A stretch of DNA of 8,831 nucleotides, taken from contig JACCUS010000047.1 of assembly GCA_013811715.1 (NCBI GenBank), positions 1-8,831 on the forward strand, in the 5' to 3' direction. The translations under genes and the position numbers were made by a program. A model generated the notes under the pieces. That model was not told the DNA's origin, did no database searches, and saw only the letters and a program-made list of their open reading frames with translations. Each line of letters starts with the position of its first letter. Positions within the stretch are counted from its first letter, which is position 1. Origin of the DNA: Nocardioidaceae bacterium. Its GTDB lineage: Bacteria > Actinomycetota > Actinomycetes > Propionibacteriales > Nocardioidaceae. This document shows, in pieces, positions 5,639-8,831 of this stretch.

Positions 5639-7570
5639 GCGCAAGTCACCGGGCTGAGCCTCCTCGACGACGTCTTGGCGTGTCCCGCCTTCGGGTTGAT
5701 CCGCTTCGGGGCCGCCGACACGGTGACTCTGCTCGGCGGCGCCCGTCAGGACCACCAGCGGCTGGCCGACGTGCCACTCGAGACCGATAGACCCGGTGAC
5801 GGCACGTCGGCCGACGGCGGTCGGTTCGACCGACTGCTGTGTGTGCCGTACCGGCAGATCCACGAGCGGGGCTTCGAGGCTCACGACGACGACACCCCGC
5901 TGTCGAGCATCCAGGTCTCGCTGACCGGGGAGGTGGAGCTGGCGGAGCTGATCACCCACCTCCCCGACGAACCCGTCGGCACCGTCAGCCAATGTGGCTT
6001 CGACATCGACGACGACGCCTACGCCGAGGTCGTCGAGCACGTCATCCGCGACGAGATCGGCAACGGCGAGGGCGCCAACCTCGTCATCGCACGGACCTAC
6101 CAGGCGCAGATCGACGACTGGGACACCGCGAAGGCGCTCACGGTGTTCGGTCGGTTGCTGGAGCGCGAACGCGGGGCCTACTGGACCTTCGTCGTGTTCA
6201 CCGGAGACCGCTACCTGATCGGTGCGAGCCCCGAGCGCCACATCAGCATGCATGGTGGCAGCGTCACGATGAATCCGATCAGCGGCACATTTCGTGTGGG
6301 CGGGATCGACGAGCCGGCCGAGCGACGCGATCGACTGCTGGACTTCCTCCGTGATGAGAAGGAGATCTACGAGCTGTTCATGGTGGTCGACGAAGAGCTG
6401 AAGATGATGTGCTCGATCTGCAGCGAGGGCGGGCAGATCCTCGGGCCCTACCTCAAGGCGATGACGCACCTGATCCACACCGAGTACGTCCTCACCGGCC
6501 GCACCACGAAGGATGTCCGCTCGGTGCTGCGCGACTCCATGTTCGCGGCCACCGTCACCGGCAGCCCGGTCGAGAACGCCTGCCGGCTGATCAAGAAGTA
6601 CGAGCCCGTCGGCCGCGGCTACTACGGCGGCGTGTTGGCGTTGCTCGGCCGGGACAGCGCGGGTGCGGTGACTGCGGACGCCCCGATCCTGCTGCGTACG
6701 GCGGACGTCAGCGCCGCTGGCGGCCTGCGGGTCAGCGCAGGCGCCACCCTGGTCCGCGACTCCAGTCCGCCCTACGAGGTGGCGGAGACCCATGCCAAGG
6801 CGGGCGGGATCCTCACCGCCTTCGGGCTCGTGCCTGCGCCGCTGGCCCCGCCCGCGGAGATCGAAGAGCTGACCCGGGACAAGGAAGTCCTGACCTCGCT
6901 GAGAGCACGCAACCGTCGGTTGAGCCAATTCTGGTTCAACGACCAGTCGCGGACCCACGGCGACTCCGCCCTGGCCGGGAAGCATGTGCTGGTGCTCGAC
7001 GGCGAGGACGAGTTCGTCGCGATGCTGCGCCATGTCTTCCATGTGCTCGGCATGACCAGTGAGGCGGTCCGCCATCAGGACTACGCGACAGGGGTCTTCG
7101 ACGACTCCGACGTCGTCGTCGTCGGGCCTGGCCCCGGTGACCCGCGCAACCTCGACGACCCCAAGATCAAGGCGGTCCGCGCGGCCATCGACGACCTGCT
7201 CGCCGGCGACACGCCCTTCTTGGCCGTGTGTCTGGGACACCAAGTGCTCTGCGCCGCCCTCGGCATGTCCCTGCACGTGAAGGACATCGTCTTTCAGGGC
7301 ACCCAGACTGAGGTCGAGGTGCTGGGGCGCAAGGAGAGCGTCGGCTTCTACAACACGTTCGTGGCCCGCGTCGACGGGGCGAACGAGACGGTTGCGTCGG
7401 GCACCGGACGGGTGGGGCCTGGTGTGCGGGTCGAGCGGGAGGCTTCCGGCGACGTGCACCTCGTCGCCGGGCCGCGGTTCCGCGGCATCCAGTTCCACGC
7501 GGAGTCGATCCTCACGGAGAACGGCATCGACTTGATCCGGGAGCTCGTGGCGAGCATCGTGAGCGAGTAG
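5636..7570 (+). CDS. phzE: PhzE-like fused chorismate aminase: 2-amino-2-deoxyisochorismate (or anthranilate) synthase
   Basis: A 644-residue two-domain protein of normal PhzE length. Residues 1-400 are the chorismate-binding domain: VPYRQIHERGF (70-80), ERERGAYWTF (176-185), GASPER (196-201), MNPISGT (212-218), VDEELKMM (251-258), HTEY (281-284), GSPVENA (309-315), RGYYGG (327-332) and AGATLV (369-374). Residues 445-644 form a class I glutamine amidotransferase with GPGPGDP (497-503), nucleophile Cys532 in VCLGHQ, and His621/Glu623 in FHAES, so the catalytic triad is intact. Glutamine-derived ammonia would be added at C2 of chorismate. PhzE and SgcD release ADIC; anthranilate synthases go on to lose pyruvate. 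The MNPISGT, VDEELKMM and GSP-x-E-x-A signatures favour the PhzE/SgcD type, and the LLES-like tryptophan-feedback element of TrpE was not seen. The start GTG is fixed by overlap with helD. It is followed after 9 bases by the pabA-like gene. Family very likely; ADIC versus anthranilate product is inferred. Confidence 0.88.
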   Translation: MAQVTGLSLLDDVLACPAFGLIRFGAADTVTLLGGARQDHQRLADVPLETDRPGDGTSADGGRFDRLLCVPYRQIHERGFEAHDDDTPLSSIQVSLTGEVELAELITHLPDEPVGTVSQCGFDIDDDAYAEVVEHVIRDEIGNGEGANLVIARTYQAQIDDWDTAKALTVFGRLLERERGAYWTFVVFTGDRYLIGASPERHISMHGGSVTMNPISGTFRVGGIDEPAERRDRLLDFLRDEKEIYELFMVVDEELKMMCSICSEGGQILGPYLKAMTHLIHTEYVLTGRTTKDVRSVLRDSMFAATVTGSPVENACRLIKKYEPVGRGYYGGVLALLGRDSAGAVTADAPILLRTADVSAAGGLRVSAGATLVRDSSPPYEVAETHAKAGGILTAFGLVPAPLAPPAEIEELTRDKEVLTSLRARNRRLSQFWFNDQSRTHGDSALAGKHVLVLDGEDEFVAMLRHVFHVLGMTSEAVRHQDYATGVFDDSDVVVVGPGPGDPRNLDDPKIKAVRAAIDDLLAGDTPFLAVCLGHQVLCAALGMSLHVKDIVFQGTQTEVEVLGRKESVGFYNTFVARVDGANETVASGTGRVGPGVRVEREASGDVHLVAGPRFRGIQFHAESILTENGIDLIRELVASIVSE

Positions 7571-7579
7571 CGGCACATC

Positions 7580-8155
7580 ATGACGCGCGTGCTGGTCATC
7601 GACCACTATGACTCCTACACCTACAACCTCGTACATCTCGTTGCAGGCGTCTCTGGCGGCCTGCCCGATGTCGTACAGCATGACGACCCTGCAGCCGGCG
7701 TCAAGGCGCAGGACGGCTACTCGCACATCGTCTTGTCGCCGGGGCCGGGCACGGTCAACGATGTCGGAGACTTCCGGCTCGGCCGGTCGATCATCGTTGG
7801 CTGCCAGATCCCCGTCCTGGGGGTCTGCCTGGGCATGCAGGGCATCGTCCGTGAGCTGGGTGGCACGGTGGGCATCGTCGAGCCCGCGCACGGCGACATC
7901 TCCGTCGTCGTGCACACCGGTGAGGGCGTCTTCGCCGGGGTTCCACCGGCGTTCTCCGTGGTCCGCTACCACTCGCAAGCCGCAGTGGCTGTGCCCGAGG
8001 CGTTGACGGTGTCCGCCTGGTGCGACGGGCCCGACGGGCGGGTGGTTATGGGCGTGCAGCACCGGGTTCGGCCGCTGCACGGCGTCCAGTTCCATCCGGA
8101 GTCGGTGCTGAGCGAGCACGGTGAGCAGATCATCGCCAACTTCTTGGCGATGTGA
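7580..8155 (+). CDS. pabA: PabA-like class I glutamine amidotransferase (aminodeoxychorismate synthase component II)
   Basis: The product is 191 residues, the standard PabA/TrpG length. It opens with the TrpG/PabA signature IDHYDSYTYNLVHL (7-20), then SPGPGTV (53-59), nucleophile Cys83 in GVCLGMQ, VRYHS (128-132) and FHPES (171-175) carrying catalytic His172 and Glu174. It would hydrolyse glutamine and pass ammonia to the adjacent PabB-like subunit, making 4-amino-4-deoxychorismate for PABA/folate or PABA-derived metabolites. The residue after CLG is Met where PabA/TrpG usually have His; Met is normal at that place in HisH and GuaA. The VRYHS and QFHPES spacing resembles the amidotransferase half of fused PabAB proteins. 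ATG 7580 has only weak upstream complementarity, consistent with coupling to the phzE stop 9 bases earlier. PabA is preferred over TrpG because the partner gene is PabB-like. Confidence 0.87.
   Translation: MTRVLVIDHYDSYTYNLVHLVAGVSGGLPDVVQHDDPAAGVKAQDGYSHIVLSPGPGTVNDVGDFRLGRSIIVGCQIPVLGVCLGMQGIVRELGGTVGIVEPAHGDISVVVHTGEGVFAGVPPAFSVVRYHSQAAVAVPEALTVSAWCDGPDGRVVMGVQHRVRPLHGVQFHPESVLSEHGEQIIANFLAM
8152..8155 (+). promoter_or_regulatory. GTGA stop/start overlap coupling pabA to pabB
   Basis: The pabA-like gene ends ATG TGA (8150-8155) and GTG at 8152-8154 opens the pabB-like frame, giving the classic 4-base overlap. No good Shine-Dalgarno sequence precedes it. Such coupling suits subunits made in equal amounts. 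A second in-frame GTG at 8161 is an alternative start. Confidence 0.6.
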
Positions 8156-8831
8156 GTGTCGTGGCGACCTTTGGCTGGGTGGAACCGGAGGACTTCTTCG
8201 TCACCCACCTCGCCGATCGTGACCGCGCGTTCTGGCTCGATGGCGCCGGTTCGCGGCCGTGGTCAGGACAGCTGTCGTACATCGGCTGGCTCGAGCCGGC
8301 AGACCTCAGCCTCACGTTCCACGCCGCTTCCCGATCGGTGACCGCGCACCAGCGCGGTCAACAACGCCGCGCCGGTGTTGACATCTTCGCGGAGCTGAGG
8401 CAGCAGGCGGCGGCGGACCGTGCGGCCGGTGACCCGGGGAGGTGGGTCGGCTTCTTCGGCTATGCGAGCCGCTCGAACCTGGCGGCACAGGTCGACCCCG
8501 ACCCGGAGGCTGTCGACGCGTGCTGGCTGCGGGCCATGCGGATCGTGGAGTTCGACCACGACCGCCAGGTGGTCCGCGCGGTGGCTGCACCGGGCATGCT
8601 CCGGTCATGGGCGGCCCAGGTCGGCGAGATGGTCGAGTCGACCGGGCCAGCAGGACCGCCCGTCATCGCAGATCGTGCCGAAGTCGTCGCGACGTGCGAC
8701 GCGCCAGAGTTCGCGGCCGCCTTCGCCCGAGTGCAGGCGGAGCTGCGGTTGGGCAACTCCTACGAGACCAACCTGACCTTCCAGACGCGGGTCACGTCCG
8801 ACACGGAACCGCTGGACGCCTACCGCAGACT
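8152..8831 (+). CDS. pabB: PabB-like chorismate-binding protein (aminodeoxychorismate synthase component I), 3' truncated
   Basis: The frame stays open from GTG 8152 to the window end, giving the first 226 residues. It begins SVVATFGWVEPEDFF; AFWLDG (26-31) and LSYIGW (41-46) match the PabB N-terminal domain, where the substrate-facing wall carries a D-S/G then SYIG pattern. WVGFFGYAS (98-106) corresponds to the G-[FY]-x-GY block. LRLGNSYETNLTF (198-210) is the PabB/PabAB signature (YE-x-N/C-LT) at the entry to the chorismate-binding domain; TrpE has GDIYQ-x-x-LS there. The catalytic core is beyond the window. With the overlapping amidotransferase it would form aminodeoxychorismate synthase. 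The pair reads like a fused PabAB protein split at the domain junction by the ATGTGAGTG overlap. A PabC-type lyase is expected downstream but not seen here. Confidence 0.85.
   Translation, partial: MSVVATFGWVEPEDFFVTHLADRDRAFWLDGAGSRPWSGQLSYIGWLEPADLSLTFHAASRSVTAHQRGQQRRAGVDIFAELRQQAAADRAAGDPGRWVGFFGYASRSNLAAQVDPDPEAVDACWLRAMRIVEFDHDRQVVRAVAAPGMLRSWAAQVGEMVESTGPAGPPVIADRAEVVATCDAPEFAAAFARVQAELRLGNSYETNLTFQTRVTSDTEPLDAYRR

Noticed and set aside
7105..7130. GTC/GAC trinucleotide runs such as GTCGTCGTCGTC
   Set aside because: They encode ordinary Val or Asp runs in conserved domain positions and reflect codon bias rather than a microsatellite.
5198..8119. Minus-strand open frame of 973 codons opposite helD, phzE and pabA
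   Set aside because: It is exactly antisense to well-supported genes, its composition is the Arg/Asp/His/Val-rich pattern expected from the complement of GC-rich codons, and it shows no family motif.

Overview
The window is high-GC DNA with strong G/C bias at third codon positions, frequent GTG starts and very tight gene packing. This points to an actinobacterium; the protein flavour resembles Nocardioides, Propionibacteriales or mycobacterial relatives, but the genus cannot be fixed from sequence reading alone. It holds six protein genes, two of them cut by the window edges. No RNA genes, mobile elements, repeat arrays or CRISPR were seen, and no gene-free stretch exceeds about 95 bases.

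Left part (1-3397): the 3' end of a class B penicillin-binding protein, resembling the mycobacterial penicillin-binding lipoprotein, runs rightward. It converges on a 14-TM drug/proton antiporter of the DHA2 (EmrB/QacA) type running leftward. The two stop codons lie in the two arms of one perfect 7-bp hairpin, a compact candidate two-way terminator. Divergent from the antiporter is a single-domain GNAT acetyltransferase whose start codon sits where transcription from a TANNNT -10 element would begin, so it may be translated leaderless.

Right part (3398-8831): an apparent four-gene operon on the plus strand. It begins with a class II HelD-type ATPase, a UvrD-like motor that dislodges and recycles stalled RNA polymerase and in related actinobacteria can relieve rifamycin inhibition. 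It continues with a full-length PhzE-like fused chorismate-amination enzyme (2-amino-2-deoxyisochorismate or anthranilate synthase), then a PabA-like glutamine amidotransferase and a PabB-like chorismate-binding subunit cut by the window end. The junctions are a TAGTG one-base overlap, a 9-base gap and a GTGA four-base overlap, so translation is probably coupled from helD through pabB.

The enzymes would draw chorismate toward two aminated products, ADIC (or anthranilate) and 4-amino-4-deoxychorismate (the PABA precursor). Co-expression with an RNA-polymerase-protecting motor, close to an exporter and an acetyltransferase, is the most unusual feature. It could be the edge of a chorismate-derived natural-product locus with self-protection, but that is a hypothesis: the diagnostic downstream genes (isochorismatase, aminodeoxychorismate lyase, tailoring enzymes) lie outside the window.
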